Shown: piece by piece, positions 8,080 through 17,213 of the stretch
Position numbering within the stretch: position 1 is the first letter of the stretch
How the letters are laid out: every line of letters starts with the position of its first letter
The notes under the pieces: model-generated
Databases searched by the model: none
What the model saw: the letters and a program-made list of their open reading frames with translations, nothing else
What the model was told of the DNA's origin: nothing
Made by a program: the position numbers and the translations under genes
From: Comamonadaceae bacterium
GTDB taxonomy: Bacteria > Pseudomonadota > Gammaproteobacteria > Burkholderiales > Burkholderiaceae_C
Assembly: GCA_947451385.1 (NCBI GenBank)
Contig: CANFYZ010000022.1
Location: forward strand, 1-45,542
Direction: 5' to 3'
DNA: 45,542 nt

Positions 8080-8547
8080 TTACTGGTCGGCGTCTTTGTG
8101 GGCGGGGGCTTCTTCTTGCGGCCAATCGCGGATGTAGGCCTTCAGCATTTTGTTCTCAAAGTTTTGGCTGTCGACCACGGCCTTGGCCACATCGTACAAA
8201 CTGATCACGCCCATCAGCATGCGTTTGTCCAAGACAGGCATGTAGCGGGCATGGCGGTCCAGCATCATGCGGCGCACCTCGTCCAAATCGGTCTCGCTGG
8301 TGCAGGTCATGGGATGGTCGTCCATGGCGGCGCGAACCGTGCTGGTCCCGACTTGGCCGCCGTTTTTGACAATCGCCAAGATCACCTCACGGAAGGTCAG
8401 CATGCCGACCAAATCGCCGTGGTCCATCACCACCAAAGAGCCAATGTCTTTGCTCGACATGATGTCCACCGCGTCCGACAAAGGCTGCGACGGGGTGACG
8501 GTGTACAGGGTGGTGCCCTTGACGCGAAGGATGTCACTGACTTTCAT
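8080..8547 (-). CDS. CBS-domain pair protein
   Basis: 155 residues from the ATG at 8547, chosen for the GGGAG 6 bases before it; a longer in-frame start at 8631 adds a stretch that is not conserved-looking. Two tandem CBS motifs fill the protein: residues about 1-62 (VSDILRVKG, DAVDIMSSKDIGSLVVMD, LVGMLTFREV) and about 75-135 (VRAAMDDHPMTCTSETDLDEV, ARYMPVLDKRMLMGVISLYDVAKAV). Such stand-alone Bateman modules bind adenine nucleotides and signal energy state, but the partner cannot be read from the context. It is divergent from metY across 156 bp. Confidence 0.88.
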   Translation of the reverse strand: MKVSDILRVKGTTLYTVTPSQPLSDAVDIMSSKDIGSLVVMDHGDLVGMLTFREVILAIVKNGGQVGTSTVRAAMDDHPMTCTSETDLDEVRRMMLDRHARYMPVLDKRMLMGVISLYDVAKAVVDSQNFENKMLKAYIRDWPQEEAPAHKDADQ

Positions 8548-8672
8548 GGCGTACTCCCGGAGAGTGAGGATAAAAACAACGGCTGGTCGCAGAACAATAT
8601 AGCCCATAAAGTGGGGCACCGGGCCCTGCAAAAGTCGTTTACGTGCCAGGCAAACCCTTGTTTTGCGGCCAC

Positions 8673-8687
8673 AATGAGATGCTCATT
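8673..8687. promoter_or_regulatory. Short inverted repeat ahead of metY
   Basis: AATGAG-ATG-CTCATT is a perfect 6 bp inverted repeat with a 3-base centre, about 16 bases before the metY start and just ahead of its ribosome-binding site. It contains a T-N11-A core like LysR-type sites (MetR is one such regulator of methionine genes). Its position at the translation start also fits a small mRNA hairpin. The assignment is weak. Confidence 0.2.
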
Positions 8688-8703
8688 TTCAGGAGACGAT
8701 CCC

Positions 8704-10017
8704 ATGTCCGGTTATGCCGATCCCGGTTTTGACACCCTGGCCTTGCACGCCGGGGCTGCGCCCGACCCCAGCACCGGTGCGCGCGCGGTGCCGATTCACC
8801 TCACCACCTCGTTTGTATTCGAGTCCAGCGAGCAGGCCGCCTCGCTGTTCAACCTCGAGCGCGCCGGTCATGTGTACAGCCGCATCAGCAACCCCACCAA
8901 CGCGGTGCTGGAGCAACGCGTCTCGGCGCTGGAGGGCGGTATTGGGGCGATTGCCACCGCCAGCGGGCAAGCGGCTTTGCACTTGTCTGTTGCCACGCTC
9001 ATGGACGCGGGCTCGCACATCGTCGCCTCCACCGCCTTGTATGGCGGCTCGCACAACTTGCTGCACTACACCCTGAGCCGCTTTGGCATCGAAACCACGT
9101 TTGTCGCCCCCGGCGACTTGGACGCTTGGCGCGCCGCCGTGCGGCCCAACACCAAACTCTTTTTTGGCGAGACCGTGGGCAACCCGGGCCTGGATGTGCT
9201 GGACATCCCCAACATCAGCGCCATCGCACATGAGAACCACGTGCCCTTGTTGGTCGACTCCACACTCACCTCGCCGTGGTTGATGAAGCCACTGGAGCAT
9301 GGCGCTGACTTGGTCTACCACTCCGCCACCAAGTTTTTGTCCGGCCACGGCACGGTGATTGGCGGCGTGGTGGTGGACGGCGGCAGCTTTGACTGGGAGC
9401 GCTCTGGCAAATTCACCGGTCTGACCGAGGCCTATGCCGGCTTTCACAACATGGTCTTCAGCGAAGAGAGCACGGTGGGTGCATTTTTGCTGCGCGCGCG
9501 GCGCGAAGGCCTGCGCGACTTTGGCGCCAGCATGAGCCCGCACACCGCTTGGTTGATTTTGCAAGGCATTGAAACCCTGCCGCTGCGCATGGCCCGGCAC
9601 ATGAGCAACACCGAAAAAGTCGTGCAGTTTTTGGCCGCTCACCCGCTGGTCAGTCGCGTCGGCCATCCGATGCTGGAAAGCCACCCCTCGCACCAGCTCG
9701 CGCAAAAACTCCTGCCGCGCGGTGCGGGCTCGGTGTTCAGCTTTGACATCCGAGGCACGCGGGCGCAAGGGCAAAAATTCATCGAAACCCTGCAGGTTTT
9801 CAGCCACCTGGCGAACGTGGGCGACTGCCGCAGCCTGGTGATTCACCCTGCCAGCACCACCCATTTCCGCATGACCGACGAAGCCCTTCAAGGCTCGGGC
9901 ATCGGCCCCGGCACCATCCGCCTGTCGATCGGTCTGGAAGACCCAGACGATTTGATCGACGACCTGAAGAAGGCGCTCAAGGCCGCAGAAAAAGCGGCCG
10001 AGAAAGCGGGGGCCTGA
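8704..10017 (+). CDS. metY: O-acetylhomoserine sulfhydrylase / aminocarboxypropyltransferase
   Basis: 437 residues from the ATG at 8704, with AGGAGA 5-6 bases upstream; the open frame reaches far upstream through the antisense of the CBS gene, but that part is not coding. This is a Cys/Met-metabolism PLP enzyme of fold type I. PLP contacts include SGQAALHLS (phosphate site, residues about 87-95), Asp185 in LLVDSTLTSPW, and the Schiff-base lysine Lys210 in HSATKFLSGHG. The large insertion HNMVFSEESTVGAFLLRARREGLRDFG is typical of MetY rather than MetB/MetC. It makes homocysteine from O-acetylhomoserine and sulfide. An Ala/Lys-rich helix ends the protein. The hydrolase gene follows after 2 bp. 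Confidence 0.9.
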   Translation: MSGYADPGFDTLALHAGAAPDPSTGARAVPIHLTTSFVFESSEQAASLFNLERAGHVYSRISNPTNAVLEQRVSALEGGIGAIATASGQAALHLSVATLMDAGSHIVASTALYGGSHNLLHYTLSRFGIETTFVAPGDLDAWRAAVRPNTKLFFGETVGNPGLDVLDIPNISAIAHENHVPLLVDSTLTSPWLMKPLEHGADLVYHSATKFLSGHGTVIGGVVVDGGSFDWERSGKFTGLTEAYAGFHNMVFSEESTVGAFLLRARREGLRDFGASMSPHTAWLILQGIETLPLRMARHMSNTEKVVQFLAAHPLVSRVGHPMLESHPSHQLAQKLLPRGAGSVFSFDIRGTRAQGQKFIETLQVFSHLANVGDCRSLVIHPASTTHFRMTDEALQGSGIGPGTIRLSIGLEDPDDLIDDLKKALKAAEKAAEKAGA

Positions 10018-10019
10018 TC

Positions 10020-10826
10020 ATGCAAATCCATGTTCAAGGCCATCCGCTTTACGCCTACACCGGCGGCAAACCTTTCAACCCCGCGCAGCCCACTGTTGTG
10101 TTCATCCACGGCGTATTGAACGACCACAGCGTGTGGATTTTGCAAACCCGTTACCTGGCGCACCATGGCTGGAACGTGCTGGCCATCGACCTGCCCGGCC
10201 ACTGCAAAAGCGAAGGCGCACCGCCCGAAAGTGTGGAACAAGCCGCCACCACCGTCATTGCCTTACTCGACGCCATGGGCATCGCCCAAGCCGCGCTGAT
10301 CGGTCACAGCTTTGGCTCTTTGATCGCGCTGCAAGCGGCAGCGCAAGCGCCTGAGCGCGTCAGCAAGTTGGTGCTGGTGGGCACCGCGTTCCCGATGCGC
10401 GTCTCACCTGCCCTGCTGGACGGCGCGGTGAACGCCCCGATGAAAGCGATTGACATGGTCAACACTTTTTCACACTCCATGATGGCACCTCCCCCTTCGG
10501 CCCTGGGCCCGGGCACCTGGGTGCCCGGTGGCTCCAAAGCCCTGATGCGCCGTGTGCTGGCCAGCAACACGCAGGCCAATGTGTTTTCCATCGGCTTCAA
10601 GGCCTGCGACAGTTACGCCGGCGGCGAAACCGCCATGGCCCAGGTGCAATGCCCCACCCTGTTCCTGTTGGGGCAGCAAGACCAAATGACGCCACCCAAA
10701 GCCGCGCAAAGCCTGATCGCCAAAGCGGCCCACGCCAAGGTGGTGAAGCTCAAAGCCGGTCACTCCTTGATGACCGAAGCCCCCGAGGCCGTGCTGCATG
10801 CCCTGGTGGATTTTTTGAAAGCCTGA
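10020..10826 (+). CDS. Alpha/beta hydrolase
   Basis: 268 residues, beginning 2 bp after the metY stop and so probably coupled to it. The alpha/beta-hydrolase fold is clear: an oxyanion region VVFIHGVLND (about residues 25-34), nucleophile Ser99 in GHSFGS, an acid in LLGQQDQMTP and a histidine in AGHSLMTEAP near the C-terminus. No signal peptide is present, so it is cytoplasmic. The substrate cannot be told from sequence. The closeness to metY and to a P450 gene 7 bp downstream suggests the three share a transcript, but not necessarily a pathway. Confidence 0.85.
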   Translation: MQIHVQGHPLYAYTGGKPFNPAQPTVVFIHGVLNDHSVWILQTRYLAHHGWNVLAIDLPGHCKSEGAPPESVEQAATTVIALLDAMGIAQAALIGHSFGSLIALQAAAQAPERVSKLVLVGTAFPMRVSPALLDGAVNAPMKAIDMVNTFSHSMMAPPPSALGPGTWVPGGSKALMRRVLASNTQANVFSIGFKACDSYAGGETAMAQVQCPTLFLLGQQDQMTPPKAAQSLIAKAAHAKVVKLKAGHSLMTEAPEAVLHALVDFLKA

Positions 10827-10833
10827 GACTGAC

Positions 10834-12180
10834 ATGCCTGCCTCCCCGGCCGCCGACTGGGCCTCGATGATCACGCCGCCTCTGAGCACCGAACGCGCCC
10901 ACACGCTGGCCCGCACGCTGGACTTGCGCGCCCTGCCCGCTGACTTTTTGGCCAACCCGTACCCCGTCTATGCGGCCTTGCGGGCACAAGAGCCGATCAA
11001 GCGCATGCCCGATGGCTCGTATTTTTTGACGCGCCACGCCGACCTGGTGGCGGTGTACCGCGATGCGCACACCTTCAGCTCGGACAAGCAGGTGGAGTTC
11101 GGACCCAAGTACAACAAAGCCCCTTACAACGCCCCGCCTTACGCCCTGCCCGGGCGCGACGCGCCTTTGTACGAGCACCACACCAACAGCCTGGTGTTCA
11201 ACGATCCACCGCTGCACACCCGGGTGCGCAAGCTGATCATGGGTGCGCTCACGCGCCGCGCGATCGACGACCTCACGCCCGGCCTGGTCAGCCTGGTGGA
11301 CGCCCTGCTGGAGCATCTGCAGGCCCAAGGGGGCGGCGACTTGATTGAAGACTTTGCCAGCGCCATACCGGTGGAAATCATTGGCAACCTGCTGGGTGTG
11401 CCGCACGCCGATCGCGGCCCCTTGCGCGGCTGGTCGCTGGCGATTTTGGGGGCGCTGGAGCCCAGCCTCACACCAGAGCAAGAAGCCTTGGGCCATGCCA
11501 GCGTGCGCGCTTTTTACGACTATCTGCTCGGCCTGGTGGCCGAGCGCCGCCGCCACCCGGGCGACCCCGAACGGGATGTGCTCACCCGCTTGATCCAAGG
11601 CGAAGCGCAGGGCGAGCAATTGAGTGAAATTGAGCTGCTGCAAAACTGCCAGTTCCTGCTCAACGCCGGGCACGAAACCACCACCAACCTGATTGGCAAC
11701 GCGCTGATTTGTTTGCAAGAACACCCCACCGCCCGGGCCCAGATGCTGCAAGACCTGCAGCAAGCGGCAAGCGACGAGGCCCGTGACGCGGTGCTGAATC
11801 TGGCGGTGGACGAATTTTTGCGCTTTGAATCGTCCAACCAACTGGGCAACCGCCGCGCGCTGCAGGCCACGCAATTGGGCGGCGTGGATTTGCCCGCCGG
11901 GGCGCTGGTGACGCTGTGCATTGGCGCAGCCAACCGCGATCCGGCGCAGTTCGACCAGCCCGAGCAACTGGATCTGCGGCGCAGCGGCGGCAAACATTTG
12001 GCGTTCGGTTTTGGCATCCACCAATGTGCGGGCTTGAGCCTGGCCAGGCTGGAAGGGCGCGTGGCGATAGGCCGTTTTTTACAGCGCTTTCCCAATTACC
12101 AACTGACGCAAACGCCGCTGCGCGGTGGGCGGGCACGGTTCAGAGGCTTTTTACAGGCGCCATTCCGCACCGGGCTGTAA
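10834..12180 (+). CDS. Cytochrome P450
   Basis: 448 residues, soluble, the usual size for bacterial class I P450s. Signature elements are all present: the I-helix oxygen-binding motif AGHETT (278-283), the K-helix ExxR as EFLR (327-330), and the haem loop FGFGIHQCAG (391-400) with Cys398 as axial ligand. HTRVRKLI near 128-135 is the usual C-helix haem-propionate contact. It would hydroxylate a small hydrophobic compound using electrons from a ferredoxin and reductase, but neither partner is in the window. It starts 7 bp after the hydrolase stop, so it lies in the same apparent operon as metY. The substrate is unknown. Confidence 0.93.
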   Translation: MPASPAADWASMITPPLSTERAHTLARTLDLRALPADFLANPYPVYAALRAQEPIKRMPDGSYFLTRHADLVAVYRDAHTFSSDKQVEFGPKYNKAPYNAPPYALPGRDAPLYEHHTNSLVFNDPPLHTRVRKLIMGALTRRAIDDLTPGLVSLVDALLEHLQAQGGGDLIEDFASAIPVEIIGNLLGVPHADRGPLRGWSLAILGALEPSLTPEQEALGHASVRAFYDYLLGLVAERRRHPGDPERDVLTRLIQGEAQGEQLSEIELLQNCQFLLNAGHETTTNLIGNALICLQEHPTARAQMLQDLQQAASDEARDAVLNLAVDEFLRFESSNQLGNRRALQATQLGGVDLPAGALVTLCIGAANRDPAQFDQPEQLDLRRSGGKHLAFGFGIHQCAGLSLARLEGRVAIGRFLQRFPNYQLTQTPLRGGRARFRGFLQAPFRTGL

Positions 12181-12201
12181 ACACGTGATGGCGGTACGGG
12201 C

Positions 12202-13437
12202 TCAGCCGTGCCTGGGCAGCACGTCGGCCACATGCAGTTGCGCAATGCCCATCTGGCGCCAGACAGGCTGGGTGCTGTCGATCTGCGACACCAACAAGGC
12301 GTCGGCCAGCGGGGCCAGCGGGGTCTCTTGCAGATCGGCGAGCAACACGTAACGCGCCTCACTGCCGCCGTCCACGGGCCGCAACTGGCCGATCCAGCGC
12401 AAGGTGTGCAGCACCTTCAGCACCCGCTGCGCATGGCGCAACTCGACCCGCAAGGCCTCGGCCAACTCGTTCAAACTCAAACCATGTGGCGGCGTGTGCC
12501 GCATAGCTTCGAGCGCACTCAAGGTTTCGAGCGCCAATCGGAAAGACCAGCCCGAACCACTGCGCCGGCGCAGCGCATGCCGTCCCAACTCCGGCAAGCT
12601 GGCGGCCACCACCGCGCCCACCAGCACAATGATCCAGGCCACGTAAATCCATACCAGCAAAATCGGCACCGCCGCAAACGCGCCGTAAATGGCCGAATAG
12701 GTGGGCATTTGCGCCAAATACAAGGTCAGCAATTTTTTGCCCAGCTCGATGCCCACCGCCGCCACCAAGCCGCCCGCCAGCGCATGGTGCCAATGCACGC
12801 GGGTGTTGGGCACGTAAAAATACACCCCGCTGGTGCAGACCGCCAGCAAGGCGAACTCCACCGCGTCCAGCACCAACCGCAAGTCGCTGGGCAGCACGCC
12901 CACGCCTTCGCCCGCCGACACCAGATACGAGGTGATGGCCAGGCTGGCGCCCACCATCAAGGGCCCCAAAGTCAGCGCAGCCCAGTACAAGAGCACCTTT
13001 TGCGGCAACGCACGGGGGTCAGAAACACGCCAAATTTGCCCCAGCGTGCGCTCGATGGTGACCATCAAAGCCAGCGAGGTGAGCAACACCGCCACAAAAC
13101 CCACCGCCCCCAGCCGGCTGGCCTTGCGCGAGAACTGGGTCAGCGAGCCCAGCACCTGGCGCGCAATGCTTTCCGGCACCAGGCTTTGCACCAGCCATTG
13201 CTGTAACTGGTCTTGCACTTTGGCAAACACCGGAAAGGCCGTGAAAATGGCCAGCCCCAGGGTGAACAAGGGCACCAGGGCCAGCACCGTGGTGAAGGTG
13301 AGTGAACTGGCACTCATGCCCAGGCGCGCTTCGCGAAAACGCTCACGCAGCAAATGGCCCATTTGGCGCCACTCAAAATCCAACAAATAGGCCCACAACT
13401 TGGCCAGGCTCTGACGCCCACGATCAATTCGGTTCAT
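12202..13437 (-). CDS. YihY/BrkB family inner-membrane protein
   Basis: 411 residues from the ATG at 13437; a start 12 codons earlier would run into the divergent DUF2069 gene. Six or so membrane helices occupy residues about 30-290, with family-typical blocks LTFTTVLALVPLFTLGLAIF, VGFVAVLLTSLALMVTIERT, TYSAIYGAFAAVPILLVWIYVAW. A soluble C-terminal region (about 300-411) looks like a winged-helix module (LSLNELAEALRVELRHAQRVLKVLHTLRWIGQL). The family was once called ribonuclease BN, but that activity belongs to another gene; its function is unsettled. It is convergent with the P450 gene across 21 bp. Confidence 0.85.
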   Translation of the reverse strand: MNRIDRGRQSLAKLWAYLLDFEWRQMGHLLRERFREARLGMSASSLTFTTVLALVPLFTLGLAIFTAFPVFAKVQDQLQQWLVQSLVPESIARQVLGSLTQFSRKASRLGAVGFVAVLLTSLALMVTIERTLGQIWRVSDPRALPQKVLLYWAALTLGPLMVGASLAITSYLVSAGEGVGVLPSDLRLVLDAVEFALLAVCTSGVYFYVPNTRVHWHHALAGGLVAAVGIELGKKLLTLYLAQMPTYSAIYGAFAAVPILLVWIYVAWIIVLVGAVVAASLPELGRHALRRRSGSGWSFRLALETLSALEAMRHTPPHGLSLNELAEALRVELRHAQRVLKVLHTLRWIGQLRPVDGGSEARYVLLADLQETPLAPLADALLVSQIDSTQPVWRQMGIAQLHVADVLPRHG

Positions 13438-13457
13438 CTCTGTATGATGCCACTGCC

Positions 13458-13892
13458 ATGAACCCGATTCCATCTGAACCTGTTGACTTTTCTACGCCGC
13501 CTGACGCCCAACCGGCGGCGCATGTGGCTTTCACCCGCACTTTGGCGGTGGCCAGCTTGCTCGGCCTGATTGGCCTGGGCCTGGCCTGGGAGCTGTGGCT
13601 GGCGCCGCTGCGCCCGGGCGGCACCTGGTGGGCCATCAAAGTGCTGCCGCTGTGCCTGCCCTTGGCCGGTTTGCTGAAAAACCGCATGTACACCTACCGC
13701 TGGGTGAGTTTGCTGATCTGGATTTACTTCACCGAGGGCGTGGTGCGCGCCTGGGGTGACAAATGGCCGTCCAACCTGCTGGCGGGCATTCAAGTGCTGT
13801 TGTGTGTCAGCTTGTTTGTGGCTTGCGCGCTGCATGTGCGCCTGCGTTTGAAAGACGCCAAAGCCCGCGGGCCTTTGCAGGAGGTGGCATGA
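13458..13892 (+). CDS. DUF2069 membrane protein
   Basis: 144 residues with four predicted membrane segments: about 28-48 (LAVASLLGLIGLGLAWELWL), 57-72 (WAIKVLPLCLPLAGLL), 79-95 (YRWVSLLIWIYFTEGVV) and 106-126 (LLAGIQVLLCVSLFVACAL). The spacing and the KNRMYTYRW loop match the DUF2069 family of small inner-membrane proteins, which has no known function. The start at 13458 leaves only 20 bp to the divergent YihY gene. It overlaps the FAD-oxidase gene downstream by ATGA, so the two are co-translated. Confidence 0.8.
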   Translation: MNPIPSEPVDFSTPPDAQPAAHVAFTRTLAVASLLGLIGLGLAWELWLAPLRPGGTWWAIKVLPLCLPLAGLLKNRMYTYRWVSLLIWIYFTEGVVRAWGDKWPSNLLAGIQVLLCVSLFVACALHVRLRLKDAKARGPLQEVA

Positions 13893-15313
13893 CCGCTTTG
13901 TTGTCCTCTTTGCGCCAAATATGTGGCGCCGCCCAGGTACTCACCCACGAGGACCCGGCCACCGACCTCAGCCCCTGGGAGCTGGACTGGCGCAAACGCA
14001 TTCGTGGCCGGGCCCTGGCCGTGGTGCGCCCCGGCAGCACCGCTGAAGTCGCGGCCGTGGTCAAAGCCTGTGCAGCAGCGGGCACCGCCATCGTGCCGCA
14101 AGGCGGCAATACCGGGCTGGTGGTGGGCGGCGTGCCGGACGACACCGGCACGCAAATCGTGCTCAGTCTGGGTCGCATGCAGGCGGTGCGCGCGATCGAC
14201 CCGGCCAACCTGACGATCACCGTTGAAGCCGGTTGCGTGTTGCAAAACCTGCAAGCGGCGGCCGAGGCCGCAGGCTTTTTGTTCCCCCTGAGTCTGGGCG
14301 CGGAAGGCAGTTGCACCATTGGCGGCAACCTGGGCACCAACGCGGGCGGCACGCAGGTGCTGCGCTACGGCAACACGCGCGAGCTGTGCTTGGGGCTGGA
14401 AGTGGTGACCGCGCAAGGCGAGGTCTGGCATGGCCTCACCGGCCTGCGCAAAGACAACACCGGCTACGACCTGCGCAACCTGATGATCGGCAGCGAAGGC
14501 ACGCTGGGCGTGATCACCGCCGCCACGATGAAGCTGTACCCGCAGCCCGCCGCGCAACTGACCGCCTGGGCCGCCGTGCCCAGCATGCAAGCGGCGGTGG
14601 ACCTGCTGGGCTTGGCGCACCAGCGCCTCGGGCCGGGTCTGACCGGCTTTGAGGTCATGGGTCAGTTCGCCCTGAGTTTGGTGGACAAGCATTACCCGCA
14701 GTTGCGCGTGCCGCTGTGGCAACAAACCCCGTGGTGCGTGTTGCTGGAAAACTCCGACAGCGAAAACGAAGCCCATGCCCGCGCACAATTTGAGTCCTTG
14801 CTCGAAGCCGCCATGGAAGCCGGTTGCGTCACCGATGCGGTGGTCGCCGAAAACCTGAGCCAAGCGCGCGGCCTGTGGCACATCCGCGAAAGCATCACCC
14901 TGGCGCAAGCCGAAGAAGGCCTGAACATCAAGCACGACATCAGCATCCCGGTGTCGCGCATTCCGGCCTTTGTGGCCGAGACCGATGCGCTCTTGGCGCA
15001 GCACATCCCCGGCGTGCGCATGGTGGACTTTGGCCACCTGGGCGATGGCAATCTGCACTACAACGTGCAAGCGCCCGCAGGCGCCGATGGCCCTGCTTTT
15101 TTGCGCGACTTTGAAGACCAAGTCAACACCCTGGTGTTCGACCAGGTCAAGCGCTTTGACGGCTCGATCAGCGCTGAGCACGGCGTGGGTGAGCTCAAAG
15201 TTGGCAAACTGCCAAACTACAAAGACCCCACAGCCCTGGCCATGATGCGTGCCGTGAAGCAGGCTCTGGACCCGCACAACATCATGAACCCGGGGCGGGT
15301 GCTGAGGCCGTAA
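13889..15313 (+). CDS. FAD-linked oxidase, GlcD / D-2-hydroxyacid dehydrogenase type
   Basis: 474 residues. The start at 13889 has AGGAGGTGG just upstream and overlaps the DUF2069 stop. An FAD-binding PCMH domain occupies residues about 37-220 (VPQGGNTGLVVGGVP, SLGAEGSCTIGGNLGTNAGG, LMIGSEGTLGVIT). The C-terminal FAD_oxidase_C domain carries the active-site patterns DFGHLGDGNLHYN and ISAEHGVGELKVGKL, typical of D-lactate, glycolate and D-2-hydroxyglutarate dehydrogenases. Electrons probably go to a flavoprotein or the quinone pool. There is no companion GlcE/GlcF gene, so a single-subunit D-2-hydroxyacid dehydrogenase is more likely than glycolate oxidase. The exact substrate is open. Confidence 0.9.
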   Translation: MTALLSSLRQICGAAQVLTHEDPATDLSPWELDWRKRIRGRALAVVRPGSTAEVAAVVKACAAAGTAIVPQGGNTGLVVGGVPDDTGTQIVLSLGRMQAVRAIDPANLTITVEAGCVLQNLQAAAEAAGFLFPLSLGAEGSCTIGGNLGTNAGGTQVLRYGNTRELCLGLEVVTAQGEVWHGLTGLRKDNTGYDLRNLMIGSEGTLGVITAATMKLYPQPAAQLTAWAAVPSMQAAVDLLGLAHQRLGPGLTGFEVMGQFALSLVDKHYPQLRVPLWQQTPWCVLLENSDSENEAHARAQFESLLEAAMEAGCVTDAVVAENLSQARGLWHIRESITLAQAEEGLNIKHDISIPVSRIPAFVAETDALLAQHIPGVRMVDFGHLGDGNLHYNVQAPAGADGPAFLRDFEDQVNTLVFDQVKRFDGSISAEHGVGELKVGKLPNYKDPTALAMMRAVKQALDPHNIMNPGRVLRP

Positions 15314-15317
15314 ATCG

Positions 15318-16295
15318 ATGCGGTGCCGTCTCTTGTCTCCGATCTTGGGCCTGCTCTTGGGCCTGATGCTTGCATCCGGGCTTGCTGCCCAAACCCGCAT
15401 TGATTTGCAAGGCCATCGTGGGGCCCGGGGGTTGTTCCCCGAAAACACCCTGCCCGCCTTTGAACGGGCGATGGCTTTGGGCGTGACCACGCTGGAGTTG
15501 GACGTGGTGTCCACCCAGGATGGGGTCCTGGTCATCAGCCATGACCCGGCGCTGAACCCCGATCTGACGCGAGACAGCCAAGGCAAATTCCTCGCCACCC
15601 CAGGCCCCGACATCGTCCGTCTGAGCTGGGCCCAGTTGCAAGCCTACGATGTGGGCCAAATCAAGCCGGGCTCCAGGTATGCGCGAAGTTTTCCAGACCA
15701 AACATCGGTCGAAGGGACCCGAATTCCACGGCTTCAGGACCTGTTTGATCGGGTCAAAGCCATGGGCAACCCCAAAGTCCAGTTCGCCATAGAAACCAAA
15801 ATCACCCCCACACGGCCAGAGCAAACGCCAGACCCTGAAAGCTTTGCCCGCCAGTTGCTCAAGGTGATCCAAGACAACCAGATGCAAGCGCGGGTGCAAA
15901 TTCAGTCGTTTGACTGGCGAACCTTGCAAGCCGTCCAACGCTTGGCACCCGGCTTACCCACGGTGTATCTGACCGCACAACTGCCCACGCTGGACAACAT
16001 CATGGCCCGAAGCGATGTGGGCTCAGCTTGGACCGCCGGTTTTCAACACGCCACCTACGGTTCCATCCCCCGCATGGTCCACGCCGCTGGGGGCAGCCAT
16101 TGGTCATCCTTTTGGCGCGAGTTGAGCGCGGCCCAAGTCAAAGAGGCCCACGCCCTGGGTTTGAAGGTGTTGGCGTGGACCGTCAATGAGCGCCAAGCCA
16201 TGAACGACTTGCTGGACATGGGCGTGGACGGTCTGATCACCGACCGCCCGGACGTGGCCGTAGAGGTGCTGCGCGCACGGGGCATCGCCTGGTAA
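15318..16295 (+). CDS. glpQ: Secreted glycerophosphodiester phosphodiesterase
   Basis: 325 residues, starting 4 bp after the oxidase stop. The N-terminus is a signal peptide ending near GLAA/QT (residue about 24), so the enzyme is periplasmic. The GDPD TIM-barrel residues are present: His33-Arg34 in GHRGARG, Glu43 in PENT, Glu60 and Asp62 in LELDVV, and the second catalytic His75 in ISHDP. The C-terminal blocks LGLKVLAWTVNE and GVDGLITDRPD are also typical. It cleaves glycerophosphodiesters from phospholipid turnover into glycerol-3-phosphate and an alcohol. The gene symbol is by family and periplasmic location; the context does not include glpT. Confidence 0.85.
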   Translation: MRCRLLSPILGLLLGLMLASGLAAQTRIDLQGHRGARGLFPENTLPAFERAMALGVTTLELDVVSTQDGVLVISHDPALNPDLTRDSQGKFLATPGPDIVRLSWAQLQAYDVGQIKPGSRYARSFPDQTSVEGTRIPRLQDLFDRVKAMGNPKVQFAIETKITPTRPEQTPDPESFARQLLKVIQDNQMQARVQIQSFDWRTLQAVQRLAPGLPTVYLTAQLPTLDNIMARSDVGSAWTAGFQHATYGSIPRMVHAAGGSHWSSFWRELSAAQVKEAHALGLKVLAWTVNERQAMNDLLDMGVDGLITDRPDVAVEVLRARGIAW

Positions 16296-16369
16296 TACCC
16301 GTGTTTGCAGTTCTGACCGGGAGATCCAGCGGCTGCACGCACGCAGTGGCTGCCTTAAACTAGACCCCC

Positions 16370-17209
16370 ATGAACACCCCCGCCCGCCCCATCCGCAGCC
16401 AATACGAAGACTTTATGCGCCATGTCTACACGACGGGCGTGCAAAAGGGCGACCGCACCGGCACTGGCACGCGCAGCGTGTTTGGCCACCAAATGCGCTT
16501 TGACCTGAACGAAGGTTTTCCGCTGGTGACCACCAAAAAGGTGTTCTTGCGCGCCATCATCGTCGAGTTGCTGTGGTTTTTGCGCGGCGACAGCAATGTC
16601 AAATGGTTGCAAGAGCGTGGCTGCACCATCTGGGACGAATGGGCCCGCGAGGATGGCTCGCTCGGCCCAGTTTACGGCGTGCAATGGCGCAGCTGGCCCA
16701 CACCCGGCGGGGGTCACATTGACCAGATTCAGCAGGTCATGGACACGCTCAAAACCAACCCTGATTCGCGCCGCATCATTGTCAGCGCCTGGAACGTGGC
16801 CGAGCTAGACCAAATGGCGCTCATGCCCTGCCATGCGTTTTTTCAGTTTTATGTGGCACCACCGCAAAAAGCGGGCGACAAGCCCCAACTCAGCTGCCAG
16901 CTGTACCAACGCAGCGCCGACATTTTTTTGGGCGTGCCGTTCAACATCGCCAGCTACGCCTTGCTGACCCACATGATCGCCCAGCAGTGCGACATGGACG
17001 TGGGCGACTTCATTTGGACCGGCGGCGATTGCCACATTTACAGCAACCACCATGAACAGGTGGAGCTGCAACTGAGCCGCGCACCCATGGCCTACCCCAC
17101 CCTGCACATCAAGCGCAAGCCTGCTTCTATTTTGGATTACGCGTTTGAAGACTTTGAGGTCCAAGGCTACGAGTGCCATCCCGCCATCAAAGCGCCTGTG
17201 GCAGTTTGA
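16370..17209 (+). CDS. thyA: Thymidylate synthase
   Basis: 279 residues, slightly longer than the 264 of the E. coli enzyme. Family blocks run the whole length: [21 protein letters not shown], the folate-binding WDEWA, the catalytic Cys154 in [32 protein letters not shown] for dUMP, and HIYSNHHEQ. The enzyme methylates dUMP to dTMP using methylene-tetrahydrofolate and makes dihydrofolate. No ribosome-binding site is visible before the ATG, which follows a run of C; a possible -10 (TTAAACT) lies just upstream, so the leader may be very short. folA follows after 4 bp and recycles its product. Confidence 0.96.
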   Translation: MNTPARPIRSQYEDFMRHVYTTGVQKGDRTGTGTRSVFGHQMRFDLNEGFPLVTTKKVFLRAIIVELLWFLRGDSNVKWLQERGCTIWDEWAREDGSLGPVYGVQWRSWPTPGGGHIDQIQQVMDTLKTNPDSRRIIVSAWNVAELDQMALMPCHAFFQFYVAPPQKAGDKPQLSCQLYQRSADIFLGVPFNIASYALLTHMIAQQCDMDVGDFIWTGGDCHIYSNHHEQVELQLSRAPMAYPTLHIKRKPASILDYAFEDFEVQGYECHPAIKAPVAV

Positions 17210-17213
17210 GTCG

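Noticed and set aside
8098..8703. Upstream extension of metY
   Set aside because: The frame is open but antisense to the CBS-domain gene. The ATG at 8704 has a proper ribosome-binding site and matches the normal MetY start.
12205..12225. Hairpin between the P450 and YihY genes
   Set aside because: Only a 4-base stem (ACGG/CCGT) can be formed; too weak to call a terminator.
13790..15613. Minus-strand open frame of about 600 codons
   Set aside because: It lies opposite the FAD-oxidase gene and the start of the glycerophosphodiesterase gene, both of which have clear family motifs. The antisense product is rich in His, Gln and Arg with no fold-like pattern, as expected from GC-rich codon bias.
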